Shown here: one piece after another, positions 7,601 through 16,112 of the stretch
How positions within the stretch are numbered: position 1 is the stretch's first letter
Layout: each line of letters starts with the position of its first letter
NCBI GenBank assembly: GCA_947258835.1
Contig: CAMYJY010000058.1
Span: forward strand, 1-30,258
Length of the DNA stretch: 30,258 bases
Reading direction: 5' to 3'
DNA from: an uncultured Pirellulales bacterium
GTDB taxonomy: Bacteria; Planctomycetota; Planctomycetia; Pirellulales; Lacipirellulaceae
Notes under the pieces: model-generated
Told to the model about the DNA's origin: nothing
The model's input: the letters and a program-made list of their open reading frames with translations, nothing else
Databases searched by the model: none
Program-made: the position numbers and the translations under genes

Positions 7601-9016
7601 GTGGCTACCGCCGTGCGTACTGACACCGATGTGGCATTTCAACGTTGTTTGACGCCCAGTTGTGGGTCCACGTACGACGTAGGGGAGGTGCGTACCTGCT
7701 GCGGCCAATGCGGTGGTCTGTTGGACGTGGCCTACGATTGGGACAGGTTGCCAGTCCCTGATTCGCTCCGTAGTTTTGAAGACAAATGGTCCCGTCGCAA
7801 CGAGCCGCTCTGCCGCAGCGGCGTCTGGCGTTTTCATGAGTTGTTGCCTTTCGCACCGCCGGAAAAGGTGGTTACGATTGGCGAGGGCCAAACCATGCTC
7901 TCCCCCAGCGATGGAGTGGCCCGGTACGTGGGGCTCCAGCCCGGCCAGTTGTTTTTAGAGTATGAGGGCCTCAATCCCTCTGGCAGTTTTAAAGACAATG
8001 GTATGACCGCCGCCTTCACGCATGCCCACACCATCGGCGCCCGGCGAGCCGCCTGTGCGTCGACCGGCAATACCAGTGCCTCTCTGGCGCTCTATTGCGG
8101 GGTCAGCAAGCTGATGCAGGCGGTAATCTTTATTGGTTCGGGGAAGATTTCGTATGGGAAGCTGTCGCAAGCGCTCGACTATGGCGCGCTCACGGTGCAA
8201 ATTGCCGGCGACTTTGATGATGCCATGCAGCGGGTCCAGCAAGTCAGTAGCCAGTTGGGGATTTATCTGGTGAACAGCGTAAATCCTTTCCGCTTGGAAG
8301 GCCAAAAGACCATCATGTATCGCGTGCTGGAAGGGCTGGACTGGGAAGTGCCGGATTGGGTTGTGGTGCCAGGGGGGAATTTGGGGAACAGCAGCTCCTT
8401 TGGCAAGGCCTTCTTGGAGCTCTTGGAGTTGGGCCTGATCGACCGTGTTCCCCGCTTGGCAGTGATCAATGCTGTGGGGGCCAATACCTTGCATGAGTTA
8501 TTTGAAGTGCGTGGCCAGCGTTGGAATGGAGGCCAGGTGGATCACCAAGCGACGACCGGCTACTACGCCGAGATGGACGAAAGCAATAACCGCGCCTCCA
8601 CCATTGCCAGCGCCATTGAGATCAATCGTCCCGTCAATTATCAAAAATGTTTGCGGGCCTTGGATGTGTGTCACGGGGTGGTGCGGGAAGTGACCGATCA
8701 GCAGATTTTGGACGCCAAGGCCCAAGTGGGGGCCAGCGGGCTGGGCTGCGAGCCGGCCAGTGCGGCCAGTGTGGCCGGGGCCAAACTGCTGCGAGCCGAG
8801 GGCGTCATCGACCCCTCAGAGCGCGTCGTCTGCGTGCTTACCGGACACCAACTCAAGGACCCCACGGCCACGGTGGCCTATCACACGACCGATCAGCAGG
8901 AATTCAATCGCGTCTTGGGCAGCCGTGGCGTCCAACGTGCCGCCTTTGCCAACCGGGCCGTCGCCGTGCCCAACGACCTGGACAAAATTGTGCAGGCAAT
9001 TCAGCTGAATAGCTAA
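7601..9016 (+). CDS. thrC: threonine synthase
   Basis: PLP-dependent enzyme converting O-phosphohomoserine to threonine, the last step of threonine synthesis. The 471-residue protein matches fold-type II synthases: EGLNPSGSFKDNGM carries the PLP lysine at K131, ASTGNTSASLA binds the cofactor phosphate region, and PGGNLGN is the glycine-rich loop. The N-terminus holds cysteines at 16, 21, 33, 34 and 37 that look like a small zinc ribbon, seen in many archaeal and planctomycete-type synthases. GTG 7601 is the first start after a stop and gives the expected N-terminus; the ribosome site is weak. Other members of the fold, such as cysteate synthase, are close relatives, but threonine synthase fits best. 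The stop codon abuts a 15-bp repeat array and dapB follows. Confidence 0.92.
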   Translation: MATAVRTDTDVAFQRCLTPSCGSTYDVGEVRTCCGQCGGLLDVAYDWDRLPVPDSLRSFEDKWSRRNEPLCRSGVWRFHELLPFAPPEKVVTIGEGQTMLSPSDGVARYVGLQPGQLFLEYEGLNPSGSFKDNGMTAAFTHAHTIGARRAACASTGNTSASLALYCGVSKLMQAVIFIGSGKISYGKLSQALDYGALTVQIAGDFDDAMQRVQQVSSQLGIYLVNSVNPFRLEGQKTIMYRVLEGLDWEVPDWVVVPGGNLGNSSSFGKAFLELLELGLIDRVPRLAVINAVGANTLHELFEVRGQRWNGGQVDHQATTGYYAEMDESNNRASTIASAIEINRPVNYQKCLRALDVCHGVVREVTDQQILDAKAQVGASGLGCEPASAASVAGAKLLRAEGVIDPSERVVCVLTGHQLKDPTATVAYHTTDQQEFNRVLGSRGVQRAAFANRAVAVPNDLDKIVQAIQLNS

Positions 9017-9135
9017 ATCCAGTTGACGACAATCCAGTTGACGACAAACCAGTTGGCGAGAAACCAGTTGGCGAGAAACCAGTTGGCGACAAACCAGTTG
9101 GCGACAAACCAGTTGGCGACAAACCAGTTGACTGG
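9016..9135 (+). repeat. 15-bp tandem repeat, eight copies, between thrC and dapB
   Basis: Eight 15-bp units run without gaps from the last base of the thrC stop: two AATCCAGTTGACGAC, two AAACCAGTTGGCGAG, three AAACCAGTTGGCGAC and a last partly changed one. Because the unit is five codons and contains no stop in the dapB frame, it could be read as Asn-Gln-Leu-Ala-Thr repeats from a TTG at 9023 into dapB. Confidence 0.95.
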
Positions 9136-9163
9136 GGCAGCCATCATCGGCAAGAATTCGAGT

Positions 9164-9958
9164 ATGACGATCTCACTTGCTATTCATGGTGCGGCAGGAC
9201 GGATGGGCCAGCGGCTCGTTGCCCTGGCCAGCGCGGACCCCCAGCTAAAACTTGTGGCTGCCCTCGAGGCCGCGACCCATCCCTGGCTGGGCCAAGATGC
9301 CGGCGCGCATGCCGGGGTCGGTAACCTGGGGTTGCCCTTGGCCGTGGTGGGGGAATCGGCTGCCGACGTGGTGGTTGATTTTTCCGTGCCCGATGCGGCC
9401 GTGGCCGTGGTGGCCCATTGCCTAGAATTTGGCAAGCCGGTGGTAGTGGCCACCACCGGATTCGACGCCCAACAAGAACGCTACTTGCGGGATACGGCCA
9501 CCAGGATTCCTATTGTTTGGGCCCCCAGTATGAGCCCGGCTGTGAATCTGCTGATGCAGCTCACCCGCCAGGCCAGTGAGGTCCTCCAAGGGATGCCTAG
9601 CGGGGTCGATGTTGAGATCATCGAACGACACCACCGTTTTAAGGAAGACGCGCCCAGTGGTACCGCGCTAAAATTTGGCCAGATCGTGGCCGAGACCATG
9701 GGGCAAACCGAACATACCCACGGTCGTGCCGGGCGTCCCGGCCCACGGCCTGGGGAAGAGATTGGCTACCACGCCCTCCGCTGTGGTGACAACCCGGGGG
9801 AGCATACCATCGTCTTCGGTATGTTGGGCGAAACCATTGAACTCCGCGTTGCCGCTTCGAATCGAGATTGCTACGCCCAAGGCGCCCTGCTGGCGGCGCA
9901 GTGGCTCGTTGGTAAACCGCCTGGCCTGTATGGCATGAATGATGTGCTGGGTCTCTAG
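9164..9958 (+). CDS. dapB: 4-hydroxy-tetrahydrodipicolinate reductase
   Basis: Cytoplasmic NAD(P)H-dependent reductase of lysine and meso-diaminopimelate synthesis. The 264-residue product has the N-terminal Rossmann motif GAAGRMG (9-15), VVVDFS, the ATTGF loop at 96-100, and the signature EIIERHHRFKEDAPSGTAL with catalytic His156/157 and Lys160. Length is typical. ATG 9164 is chosen because it gives the standard N-terminus; the frame is open upstream through the 15-bp repeats to TTG 9023, so an extended form with a repetitive N-terminus cannot be fully excluded. No strong ribosome site precedes 9164. A small gene follows after four bases. Confidence 0.95.
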   Translation: MTISLAIHGAAGRMGQRLVALASADPQLKLVAALEAATHPWLGQDAGAHAGVGNLGLPLAVVGESAADVVVDFSVPDAAVAVVAHCLEFGKPVVVATTGFDAQQERYLRDTATRIPIVWAPSMSPAVNLLMQLTRQASEVLQGMPSGVDVEIIERHHRFKEDAPSGTALKFGQIVAETMGQTEHTHGRAGRPGPRPGEEIGYHALRCGDNPGEHTIVFGMLGETIELRVAASNRDCYAQGALLAAQWLVGKPPGLYGMNDVLGL

Positions 9959-9962
9959 ATCC

Positions 9963-10340
9963 ATGGCGAAATGTGACGAAGGCTATCTGTGCGAAGTGTG
10001 TGGTCGGGATGTGGCGCAGCTGACTGACAGCGATCTTTATCTCCGCTACGTTGTGGGGATGCTCGACCCGGAAGTGTTGCACACGACCCCCGAGAGGCAT
10101 ATTCGGTGCAATCCCGTCTTGGCCCAGTACATCGTGGCGGAGGATTTTCCTCCGGTGCCGGTGACCGGACCGTTTGATAAACGGTCGCTGGATCCGGTAT
10201 TTGTAGCGCAGCAGGAGCAGCTACTCACGCGGGGCTGGCGGAGACTGCAGGAGATTTCCGGCGGAGAGTTGCCGATTATCGAGTACCCGCTGCCTGAAGT
10301 CATCGAGCAAAACCAGCGACGCATGGGCGGCATGTCTTAA
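9963..10340 (+). CDS. small conserved-looking protein with N-terminal CxxC
   Basis: A 125-residue soluble protein that I do not recognise as a named family. The N-terminus has cysteines at 4, 10 and 13 (CDEGYLCEVCG) and a fourth near 49 (HIRCNP), compatible with a zinc site but not proven. Acidic and aromatic content, with no membrane segment. ATG 9963 lies four bases after the dapB stop, so it is probably co-transcribed with dapB; the frame runs upstream into dapB but the overlap start at 9939 is less likely. A hairpin repeat follows the stop within ten bases. Confidence 0.75.
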   Translation: MAKCDEGYLCEVCGRDVAQLTDSDLYLRYVVGMLDPEVLHTTPERHIRCNPVLAQYIVAEDFPPVPVTGPFDKRSLDPVFVAQQEQLLTRGWRRLQEISGGELPIIEYPLPEVIEQNQRRMGGMS

Positions 10341-10346
10341 TGTGTA

Positions 10347-10440
10347 CAGTTTCTGAAAGAACGGCCTCCGGCCGTTCTTTCAGAAGTAAATTGATCTGGA
10401 CCAAAGTCGATCGTGAAGACTCGTCCTGGGATAATCCCAA
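10347..10440 (+). repeat. dispersed hairpin repeat, copy 2
   Basis: Perfect 16-bp arms at 10351-10366 and 10370-10385 around loop TCC, then the shared tail AGTAAATTGATCTGGACC and GTCGATCGTGAAGACTCG. It begins six bases after the stop of the preceding gene in the same orientation, a position where it could end transcription or protect the transcript, although no T-run follows. Confidence 0.9.
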
Positions 10441-10522
10441 CAGGCCCCCCTTTATGGGTATATTGGCACAAGGTTATATGTGGAAATGATTTATGGTTGA
10501 TTTTTAGCTTTTTTTCAAGTTT

Positions 10523-10566
10523 TTGACGTACGTCGTTGTTGACGTACGTTATTTTTGGCGTATGAT
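10523..10566 (+). promoter_or_regulatory. promoter with two palindromic operator-like sites
   Basis: TTGACG at 10539-10544 and TATGAT at 10561-10566 are 16 bp apart and form a near-consensus sigma-70 type promoter. TTGACGTACGT occurs twice, starting 10523 and 10539, each with the palindrome ACGTACGT (10526-10533, 10542-10549), spaced 16 bp. The second palindrome overlaps the -35 box, so a repressor binding there would block transcription of the NTPase pair. Confidence 0.65.
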
Positions 10567-10605
10567 ATTGCCATGGTTAGCTAGTCGGATAACGGAGGGC
10601 ATGTC

Positions 10606-11778
10606 ATGAAAGCCAATCCTGGCGGAAACATCGACCCGGCGGCGGTTCTGGGGCGGGACGAACTGATACAGACCATTTGGGAAATCTTGGAGCAGCAAAG
10701 TGTGCGGCTCAACGCCGAGCGGAGGATTGGTAAGACCTCCATCATCCGCAAGATGTGCGCTGAGCCTCCTGCGGGCTGGCTTCCCGTATTTCAAGACCTC
10801 GAAGGTGTGCACACTGCGGAGCAGTTCTCGCGACAAGTATTTGAGGTCGTGCAAAATTTTCTTGGACGTTGGAAACGCACGGCCAATCGCGCCGAGCAAT
10901 TTCTCAAGGAATCCAAGATTGGTGTGGGAGGGGCTTCCTGGGAGCACCGTGGCCCCCACAGCTATTGGCAAGACCTCGTTGTCAAGTCGATCGAAGATCT
11001 TGTTGATGAAAAATGTGAGCAACGGCTGGTGTTCTTCTGGGATGAAGTGCCCTACATGCTGGGCAATATTTGTCGCCGCCAGGGAGAAGAAGTTGCTGTC
11101 CAAATTCTCGACACACTGCGCAGTTTGCGGCAAACGCATACGGATTTTCGCGTGGTGTTCACGGGCTCGATTGGACTGCACCACGTCTTGGCGCGGCTGC
11201 ATGACGCGCACTTGGCCACCGAACCGGTCAATGACATGTACCCCGTGGAAGTCACGCCGTTGGCCCCCGTGCATGCCCACCAGCTGGCGGCGGCCCTCTT
11301 GTCGGGGGAACGGATCCCGTCATCAGATTGCCAGGCCGCGACGGAGGCCATTGCCGAACAAGCCGATTACTTTCCCTTCTACATCCACCACATCGTCCGC
11401 TGCCTGAAGTCGAATGGTACAACAGCCACACCCGAGTCGGTGCTGGAAGTTGTTCAGCGACAACTGGTGGATGCCAATGACCCGTGGGAGTTGGCCCATT
11501 ATCGCACGCGGATTCCAGGCTATTACCAAACAGGCAACGACGCCGAACTGGTAGCGCTGGTACTGGATTGTCTCGCGCCAGCCGCGGAACCGCTGGGGGT
11601 GCAGGAGATTTTTAATCGCATCCAAAACCAGTCGGCAGGGCATACCGAGCGGGAGCGGCTGCTAAAAGTCTTGCGGCTCATGGAACGGGATCATTACCTT
11701 TCCCGCACGCTAGACGGCAAGTACCAATTTCGCTTTCCGCTCATTCGTCGTTGGTGGCGGCTGGATCGAGGGCTGTGA
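10606..11778 (+). CDS. P-loop NTPase (AAA/STAND-like ATP-binding protein)
   Basis: A 390-residue ATP-binding protein of the archaeal-ATPase/STAND-like group. The P-loop region is AERRIGKTS (37-45), in the RRxGKTS style of this group but with Ala in place of the first Gly. Walker B is LVFFWDEVP (141-149) and a sensor-like strand VVFTGS follows at 183-188. The C-terminal 90 residues look like a winged helix, ending with many Arg and Trp. ATG 10606 has GGAGGG seven bases upstream. The next gene starts three bases after its stop and also encodes a P-loop NTPase, so the two are almost certainly one operon and may act together. Biological role is unknown; regulation through the palindromic promoter is inferred. 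Confidence 0.82.
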   Translation: MKANPGGNIDPAAVLGRDELIQTIWEILEQQSVRLNAERRIGKTSIIRKMCAEPPAGWLPVFQDLEGVHTAEQFSRQVFEVVQNFLGRWKRTANRAEQFLKESKIGVGGASWEHRGPHSYWQDLVVKSIEDLVDEKCEQRLVFFWDEVPYMLGNICRRQGEEVAVQILDTLRSLRQTHTDFRVVFTGSIGLHHVLARLHDAHLATEPVNDMYPVEVTPLAPVHAHQLAAALLSGERIPSSDCQAATEAIAEQADYFPFYIHHIVRCLKSNGTTATPESVLEVVQRQLVDANDPWELAHYRTRIPGYYQTGNDAELVALVLDCLAPAAEPLGVQEIFNRIQNQSAGHTERERLLKVLRLMERDHYLSRTLDGKYQFRFPLIRRWWRLDRGL

Positions 11779-11781
11779 GCC

Positions 11782-13911
11782 ATGCGAGATTTTATTTGGC
11801 GTTTTAGTCCCAACCGCACGCCTCCAGAAAAGCTGGAGGCAATTTTTGTGCAGCGGCAGGCGCTGCTAGAAGATACGTTAGAACGTATCGCGGAAAGTGT
11901 CACCACCGGCAATAAGCACCATCTCCTCTTGGTTGGGCCCCGCGGTATTGGCAAGACGCACTTTGTGTCCCTCGTGCATCACCGCGCAGCGGGGGACGCG
12001 TCGTTGGCCGCTCGCATGCGGATTGCCAGGCTTGCCGAAGATGAGACAACCACCTCGTTCATTCATTTGCTAACGCGCATCTACCGGTCGCTGGCCCAGG
12101 CTTACCCCAGCGAATTCCCAACCGATATCCTCAGCCAGCTGCCGGATCTGCCGCTGGACGAGATGCCCCGCCAGCTGCAAGCGGCACTCCTCCAAAACCT
12201 AGGCCAACGTGCCTGTTTGCTGTTGGTAGAGAACCTCGACATGCTGTTTCGCGGTTTGGGGGATGAGGGACAAAAGCAATGGCGGGCCTTTTTGCAAGAG
12301 CATCCCGTGATCTGCACGGTAGCGACCTCCCAGCAGTTGTTTGCAGATGTGTCACAGCGTGAAAATCCGTTTTTTGGCTTTTTTGAAACGATCCATCTCC
12401 AGCCGCTGTCACTGGAGGAAGCGACCGATCTACTCCAGCGGATCGCCGCGACCAGCGGCCAGCAGGAGCTGCAGGCTTACTTGTCGACAGCGGAAGGGCG
12501 GTCGCGGGTGCGGGCCTTGCATCACCTGGCCGGCGGGAACCACCGCGTGTACATCGTGCTCTCCGAATTCATCACCCGCCAGTCCATGGAAGACCTAGTG
12601 GTGCCGCTGCAAAAAATGCTGGACGATCTGACGCCCTACTACCAAGAGCGACTGCGCTGGCTTTCCCCCCAACAGCGGCAGATTATGGAATTCCTCTGCA
12701 CGCGGACCTCCCCTTGCCCCTCCAAGGAGATCGCCCGCCACCTGCTGGCGGCGGAGAACACCATCGGTGGCCAAATGAAAAAGCTCCGCGAGCTGGGTTA
12801 CGTCATGTCCCACACGCGGGGCCGCGAGTCGCTATACGAATTGACCGAGCCACTCCTGCGATTGTCCCAGGAAGTGAAAGAAACGGGTGGGGAACCACTG
12901 CGGTTGGTCGTTGAATTTTTGTTGGTGTGGTATAGCCGGGAGCAGCTGGAGGGCCAGCTAAGGACGGCCCAGGGAGCCATCACCCGCGATTGCCTCTCGG
13001 CCGCCATCACCAGCGCGAACGCAGGAAACGATCCTCGGCTGCAAGTGCTCCAAACGGCCATCGACGAGGCCCGTGCCGCAGGCCGCCTCGACCAGGCTAT
13101 TTTGGCCCTGGAAGAAAAGGCCCATGCCACCAATGCCGCTGACGATTGGTTCGAATTTGGCTACTTTCTGTGGAAGGCGAAACGACACGAGGAAGCGATT
13201 ACGTGCTATGATCGCGCCCTGCAGATAGCTCCAGGAGACGCTGGCGCTTGGAACAACAAAGGCATTGCGCTACATGATCTCCAGCGATACGAGGAAGCGA
13301 TTGAGTGCTATGGCCGTGCGTTGCGGCTCGATCCACAATGCGTTTACGCGTGGAATAATAAAGGCCACGCGCTCGCTGGTCTACAGCGATATGAGGAAGC
13401 GTTAGAGTGCGTTGACCGCGCTTTGCAGATCGATACTAAATTGGCCGCCCCCCAGTTTAACAGGCCTTGGCTGCTATTCGCACTGCGGCGATGGCGTGAA
13501 GGGTTTGATCAGTTGCGCCAAGCGTATGCCCAGCACCCAGATGGAATACACGATTCACCACAGACGATCGTTCAGCAGGTGCTTCGCAACAGCGCAGCTG
13601 AGCAACTACTTGAACATGTCCGTGAGCTCGTGGCGATCTATGCAGGAGCGAAGCAACTGCCTAGGCTGGGTGAGGGCTTGGTAGGCATTCTCGCTCAGAT
13701 CGACGCATCGATGCTGAGCGAGCAGGCTCTGTATCTCCTTCGCGACGTGTGGCGGGAAGCCAGCCAAGGAAAACCGGAATTGGAGATTCCTATGCGAATC
13801 TATGGCGTGGGGATCGAGTATTTGGTCAAACAAGACGAGCGGGTGTTGCTCGACTTGATCGAAACCGAACGTCGCATCGCACGACAAGCCCTCGGTCTGC
13901 AAGCGATGTAA
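11782..13911 (+). CDS. P-loop NTPase with winged helix and TPR repeats
   Basis: A 709-residue protein with STAND-like layout. Residues 1-280 are an ATPase module with Walker A GPRGIGKTH (52-60) and Walker B LLLVENLDML (146-155). Residues about 293-355 look like a winged helix (SKEIARHLLAAENTIGGQMKKL). Residues 455-585 hold three clear 34-residue TPRs, each with the W-N-K-G-x-A and Y-E-E-A-hydrophobic pattern, and probably a fourth weaker one. The last 120 residues are helical and unassigned. TPRs in such proteins usually sense a ligand or a protein partner. The preceding gene is a second, smaller NTPase just three bases upstream. I cannot assign a function; regulator, signalling protein or defence NTPase are all possible. 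Confidence 0.85.
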   Translation: MRDFIWRFSPNRTPPEKLEAIFVQRQALLEDTLERIAESVTTGNKHHLLLVGPRGIGKTHFVSLVHHRAAGDASLAARMRIARLAEDETTTSFIHLLTRIYRSLAQAYPSEFPTDILSQLPDLPLDEMPRQLQAALLQNLGQRACLLLVENLDMLFRGLGDEGQKQWRAFLQEHPVICTVATSQQLFADVSQRENPFFGFFETIHLQPLSLEEATDLLQRIAATSGQQELQAYLSTAEGRSRVRALHHLAGGNHRVYIVLSEFITRQSMEDLVVPLQKMLDDLTPYYQERLRWLSPQQRQIMEFLCTRTSPCPSKEIARHLLAAENTIGGQMKKLRELGYVMSHTRGRESLYELTEPLLRLSQEVKETGGEPLRLVVEFLLVWYSREQLEGQLRTAQGAITRDCLSAAITSANAGNDPRLQVLQTAIDEARAAGRLDQAILALEEKAHATNAADDWFEFGYFLWKAKRHEEAITCYDRALQIAPGDAGAWNNKGIALHDLQRYEEAIECYGRALRLDPQCVYAWNNKGHALAGLQRYEEALECVDRALQIDTKLAAPQFNRPWLLFALRRWREGFDQLRQAYAQHPDGIHDSPQTIVQQVLRNSAAEQLLEHVRELVAIYAGAKQLPRLGEGLVGILAQIDASMLSEQALYLLRDVWREASQGKPELEIPMRIYGVGIEYLVKQDERVLLDLIETERRIARQALGLQAM

Positions 13912-14126
13912 AACGGTGACGGGATTACCGAGTAGGAGAACGGCGCCAGTCATCCAGTGCCTCCAACAAATATCGGAAAAATACTGGTCGGCACGCGCCG
14001 CCAACTACAGCGAGCTACCGCTCGAAAGGTAAATGTTTGCTGTGGGTGGGTGTTAGCGTTAAGAAAAAACCACGAAGAAAAGAAGAGCCCAGCGCGGCCT
14101 AGCCGCAACTACCCCCGTTCGGACCC

Positions 14127-14250
14127 GACAGAAGAGCCTGCCCCCGGCTTGAACGGGGGGGGCGGATCCCTCTCTGTCGAGCCTGAGCCGATGGGCGATA
14201 GCCCCGGTTCTTGCGCGTCTCACGAAACCGGGGCTATCGCCCACCGGCTC
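14127..14250 (-). repeat. dispersed GC-rich palindromic repeat with 25-bp hairpin
   Basis: Arms at 14185-14209 and 14226-14250 are inverted copies with one mismatch in 25 bp and a 16-base loop (core GGGCGATAGCCCCGG). Next to them, 14127-14167 is the GC-rich module read in reverse (CCTGCCCCCGGCTTGAAC). The unit matches 64-134 in reverse complement and 27296-27375. Confidence 0.88.
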
Positions 14251-14611
14251 ATTTGTGGGGAGGGCTCTGCTGAGGTCTACGGACTGTCGGCTAACGAGAG
14301 CGTCCAGCTGGGGGCTGCCCGTCGTTTTTGGAGCAAGGAGGTATCCAGCCTACCGTTGGCCTATGGTGGGGGTGGCATCGGTTGGCGAAGCCTACCGATG
14401 TGACGCAGTCACAAGAGGTTTGGGGCAACTTAATTGAAGCCCGCGCAGCCAAGCCCACCGCTCTAGTGCTTACCCCTAAAATACCGCACCTTTACGTGGG
14501 GCACCCGCGGTATATTCGGCGTGCAGCAGGCAATCGGGGCCTCGTAACGTAAGACAACCTCTGGCGGCTGCGCCGCCCAGGTAGGCTGCGCCAACCTGGG
14601 CTACCCCTTTA

Positions 14612-14660
14612 CATCAAATATCTCACATCTCACATCTCACATACATTACACATTACACAT
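14612..14660. repeat. ACATCTCAC-type low-complexity repeat
   Basis: CATCAAATATCTCACATCTC is followed by further ACATCTCAC and ACATTACAC units. The same start, CATCAAATATCTCACATCT, is found at 18348-18366 between the phosphatase gene and recA. Confidence 0.75.
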
Positions 14661-14711
14661 CGGGAACCAATCCGCCTTGCCGGGCTGCAGGTCAGGCTGC
14701 ATAATCCCCGC

Positions 14712-16112
14712 ATGCATCGACCCGCTAGCAACTCGGATTCTCCTGCCCTGCCCTCCCTGTATGCCGACCGTGGTTTTTGGGGCATGGCGGTCACCCAATT
14801 TTTGGGGGCGTTTAATGACAACCTCTTCAAGCAGTTGATATTACTGCTGTCGATTTCCGCGGCGGTGAGCAGTGACGGATCCACATTCACGGATCGGCAA
14901 TGGCTGCCGATGTTGGTCTTTGCTGCCCCGTTTCTGCTGCTCACGGGAATTGCCGGGTACCTGTCGGATAAGCTGGCCAAACGCGGCATTGTCGTGGCCT
15001 GCAAGCTGGCCGAAATCGGTGTCATGCTGCTGGGGGCTGTGGGATTTGCCCTCTATTCCACAAACCACAGCCTGACGTTTCTGTATTGTGTGTTGTTCCT
15101 GATGGGAGCGCAGAGCGCCTTTTTTGGGCCGGCCAAATACGGCATTCTGCCCGAAATGCTCCGGCCGCAGGATCTGCCCCGGGCCAATGGGTTTATCTTG
15201 ATGATGACCTTCTTGGCAATCATTTTTGGTACCGTGGCCGCCGGATTTTTGCTCAAGGAGTTTCGTGAGCAGTTATGGATGGGCTCGGTGGTTTGTGTTT
15301 CCATTGCCGTGGTCGGGACGTTGACTTCGCTCTGTGTGCGGCAAGTGCCCGTTGCCAACCCGCAACTGCGGTGCCAGCCGTCGTCCTTTCTGGTGCCCCC
15401 GGACATGGTGCAATTATTGCGCGGCGACAGGCCCTTGCTGTTGGCCCTCGTCGTATCCAGTATCTTTTGGCTGCTGGCCGGAATGGTGCCGGCGGCCGTG
15501 AACATCCTCGGCAAAAGTGCCTTGGGTCTGGATGAGGATTGGACCAGCGTGCTGGCGGGTATCATTGGTGTGGGAATTGCCGTCGGTTGTGCCACGGGGG
15601 GGCTGATTTCGCGGGGCCGTGTCCATTTTGGCCTGATCCGCGTTGGCAGCCTGGGCATGCTTTGTTGTTTGGCCTTGTTGGCGATACCGGCGCAGGGAGA
15701 CGTGCAACTCTTGCGAGATGCCCAGGGCCAACTGCTGCGGCTGCCAGGCGTCGGCGAGGCCGGGCAGTGGCTTGGCTTTGGGGGAAGTTTGGGGGTGCTG
15801 CTGCTGTTGGGTATCTTTACCGGATTTTTTGCCGTACCGCTGCAGGTCTTTCTGCAGTCGCGACCGCCCGCGGATAAGAAGGGCCGCATGATTGCCGTCA
15901 TGAACCAAGCCAACTGGGTCGGCGTCCTGCTCTCGGCGGCCCTCTACGGGCTGCTTTCCGATCTGATCGAATCGCAGGCTTGGCCCCGCAGCGTGATGTT
16001 CTTATTCATCGCCGCACTGATGCTGCCGATTGCAATTTTCTATCACCCGCGGAGCGAATCGCTCACGTCAGCCGATGGCGCCGGTTCACCCAGCGTGACC
16101 AGGTCTCCTTGA
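14712..16112 (+). CDS. MFS transporter, LplT-like (lysophospholipid transporter family)
   Basis: A 466-residue inner-membrane transporter with about 12 hydrophobic helices. QFLGAFNDNLFKQ (29-41) and FFGPAKYGILPEML (137-150), followed by LPRANG, are the hallmark motifs of the LplT/Aas-associated MFS group that flips or imports lysophospholipids for reacylation. In many bacteria this transporter is fused or adjacent to an acyltransferase/acyl-ACP synthetase; none is present here, so the substrate is inferred from family only. ATG 14712 is the first start and gives a normal cytoplasmic N-terminus. The last 23 codons overlap the 3' end of thiC on the other strand. The upstream 800 bp are repeat-rich. 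Confidence 0.88.
   Translation: MHRPASNSDSPALPSLYADRGFWGMAVTQFLGAFNDNLFKQLILLLSISAAVSSDGSTFTDRQWLPMLVFAAPFLLLTGIAGYLSDKLAKRGIVVACKLAEIGVMLLGAVGFALYSTNHSLTFLYCVLFLMGAQSAFFGPAKYGILPEMLRPQDLPRANGFILMMTFLAIIFGTVAAGFLLKEFREQLWMGSVVCVSIAVVGTLTSLCVRQVPVANPQLRCQPSSFLVPPDMVQLLRGDRPLLLALVVSSIFWLLAGMVPAAVNILGKSALGLDEDWTSVLAGIIGVGIAVGCATGGLISRGRVHFGLIRVGSLGMLCCLALLAIPAQGDVQLLRDAQGQLLRLPGVGEAGQWLGFGGSLGVLLLLGIFTGFFAVPLQVFLQSRPPADKKGRMIAVMNQANWVGVLLSAALYGLLSDLIESQAWPRSVMFLFIAALMLPIAIFYHPRSESLTSADGAGSPSVTRSP

Larger units (their letters stand above)
13912..14711. other. 800-bp repeat-rich intergenic region
   Basis: No coding frame here has convincing protein character. The region holds the GC-rich module and long hairpin (14127-14250), a palindrome CATCGGT/ACCGATG at about 14376-14400 preceded by CAGCCTACCGTTGGCC, a second palindrome GCCCAGGT/ACCTGGGC near 14566-14601, and a low-complexity ACATCTCAC run (14612-14660). 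Confidence 0.7.

Noticed and set aside
7031..7891. 286-codon minus-strand frame between the DksA-type gene and thrC
   Set aside because: It translates the 24-bp repeats and part of thrC in antisense; no ribosome site or family signal.
9016..9135. 15-bp repeats as iterons or an origin of replication
   Set aside because: No AT-rich stretch, DnaA boxes or replication gene nearby, and the array fits a coding-frame slippage repeat.
13957..14403. 148-codon plus-strand frame downstream of the TPR NTPase
   Set aside because: It runs through dispersed hairpin repeats and has no protein-like character.
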